13,015 nt of DNA. It comes from Chloroflexota bacterium (GTDB lineage: Bacteria > Chloroflexota > UBA6077). The DNA lies in NCBI GenBank assembly GCA_021806765.1, contig JAJZQR010000144.1:1-13015 (forward strand). The letters run 5' to 3'. Below are positions 12,262 through 13,015 of the stretch, piece after piece. The position numbers were made by a program, and so were the translations under genes. How positions within the stretch are numbered: the stretch's first letter is position 1; the number at the start of each line of letters is the position of its first letter. Below the pieces are notes generated by a model that saw nothing but the letters and a program-made list of their open reading frames with translations, did not search any database and was not told where the DNA came from.

Positions 12262-13011
12262 ATGGGTACCTTAACGGGACAGACGGCCATCGTGGCCGGC
12301 GCCAGCAGCGGGATGGGTAGGGCTACCGCCCTGGCCCTGGCTTCCGCGGGTTGCAGGGTGGTAGCTGTGGCCCGCAGGGAGGAAGTCCTGCGAGAACTGG
12401 CCTCCGAGGCGGCTGCGGCCGGAGGCGAGGTCGTGATCCGGAAGGCGGATGCATCCCGAAAGGCCGACGTGGAGGCTGCAGTTTCGACAGCCGTCGACCT
12501 TTTCGGGAAGATCGATATCCTGGTCAACGCGGTGGGCACCAACACCCCCAATCGGGACCTGGCCCATCTCACCGACGAGGACTGGCACCACCTGATCGAC
12601 ACCAACCTGCACGGAGCCTACTACCTCACCCGGGCCATCCTGCCCCAGATGCGGCAGCAGGGCGGCGGGCTCATCATCCACATCTCTTCCATCTCCGGGC
12701 GCTGGACCGACCAGTCGGGGATCGCCTACCAGGCGGCCAAGCGGGGTGTCATCGGCCTGGCCCACGCCACCATGCTGGAGGAGAGGTTGAGCGGGATTCG
12801 GGTGAGCGTCGTCCTCCCCGGCCTGTGCGACACCCCTCTCATGAACAAGCGGAAGACTCCGCCCACCCGCGAGCTGCTGGACAAGGCCATGCAGCCGGAG
12901 GACATCGCGGCGGCTTGCCTCTTCCTGGCCAGCCTGCCGGCCCGAACCTACGTCCCCGAGTTGGTCATCATGCCGGGCATGATCCACTGCATAGGCCAAA
13001 CTGCATCCTAA
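12262..13011 (+). CDS. short-chain dehydrogenase/reductase
   Basis: A classical SDR of 249 residues, the usual length. The cofactor motif is 'AGASSGMG' (12-19). 'VARREE' (36-41), with basic residues after the second strand, suggests NADP(H). 'NAVG' (89-92) stands for the usual NAG. The catalytic set is Asn115, Ser143 in 'ISSISG', Tyr156 and Lys160 in 'YQAAK'. The substrate loop 'PGLCDTPLMNKRKTPPTREL' (186-205) has the 'PG..dTp' form. AAGGAG (12251-12256) fixes ATG 12262; an in-frame ATG at 12208 would add 18 residues that begin at the edge of a repeat. It follows the zinc dehydrogenase in the same direction, and the pair may act in succession on one substrate. The C-terminus is complete, ending four bases before the window edge. 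The substrate is unknown. Confidence 0.93.
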   Translation: MGTLTGQTAIVAGASSGMGRATALALASAGCRVVAVARREEVLRELASEAAAAGGEVVIRKADASRKADVEAAVSTAVDLFGKIDILVNAVGTNTPNRDLAHLTDEDWHHLIDTNLHGAYYLTRAILPQMRQQGGGLIIHISSISGRWTDQSGIAYQAAKRGVIGLAHATMLEERLSGIRVSVVLPGLCDTPLMNKRKTPPTRELLDKAMQPEDIAAACLFLASLPARTYVPELVIMPGMIHCIGQTAS

Positions 13012-13015
13012 GCAT

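Overview
The window looks like a piece of a chromosome from a high-GC bacterium, most likely a member of the Chloroflexota (Chloroflexi). This is an inference from gene content and style: a GyrA with the QRDR type 'HGEAVIYPT', a small double zinc-ribbon protein with the 'CRECGRDFVFTAGEQEFY' motif, a free-standing TIGR00300/LOR-SDH type ornithine cyclodeaminase, and many short palindromic and heptamer intergenic repeats. No rRNA, tRNA, insertion sequence or CRISPR array is visible.

Layout. Bases 1-607 hold a palindromic repeat, a near-consensus sigma70-type promoter with a YefM-like TGTACA operator, a lone Phd/YefM antitoxin gene with no toxin after it, and a heptamer repeat. Bases 608-3172 are gyrA, followed by three inverted repeats, the last a plausible terminator. 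Bases 3392-3650 hold a promoter, a strongly structured leader with mutually exclusive stems and a terminator-like 3' hairpin, and a heptamer hairpin. These precede the cluster moxR (3672-4634), DUF58 (4631-5851, overlapping moxR by 4 nt) and a TgpA-like membrane transglutaminase (6010-8403). Next come a cysteine-rich two-CW-like protein (8500-9048) and a double zinc-ribbon protein (9239-9556), which ends at a perfect 21-bp convergent terminator. On the minus strand is the ornithine cyclodeaminase family gene (9698-10933). Divergent from it are a zinc-dependent medium-chain dehydrogenase (11137-12150) and a short-chain dehydrogenase (12262-13011), separated by a perfect 23-bp hairpin made of heptamers.

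How the genes work together. MoxR, DUF58 and TgpA form a widespread gene set thought to act at the cell envelope: an AAA+ ATPase, a membrane-anchored partner with a vWA-like domain, and an exported transglutaminase-like domain. The two dehydrogenases probably work on one catabolic pathway, but the substrate cannot be read from sequence. gyrA is housekeeping. The two cysteine-rich proteins have no known role.

The most unusual signals are these: (1) the leader RNA before moxR, with alternative antiterminator/terminator pairing; (2) a 7-base-periodic repeat family with a CTGA core at five separate places; (3) repeats that run into the 3' ends of several genes and supply their last codons and stop; (4) an orphan antitoxin that keeps its operator. 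I see no convincing complete new defence or mobile system in this window.
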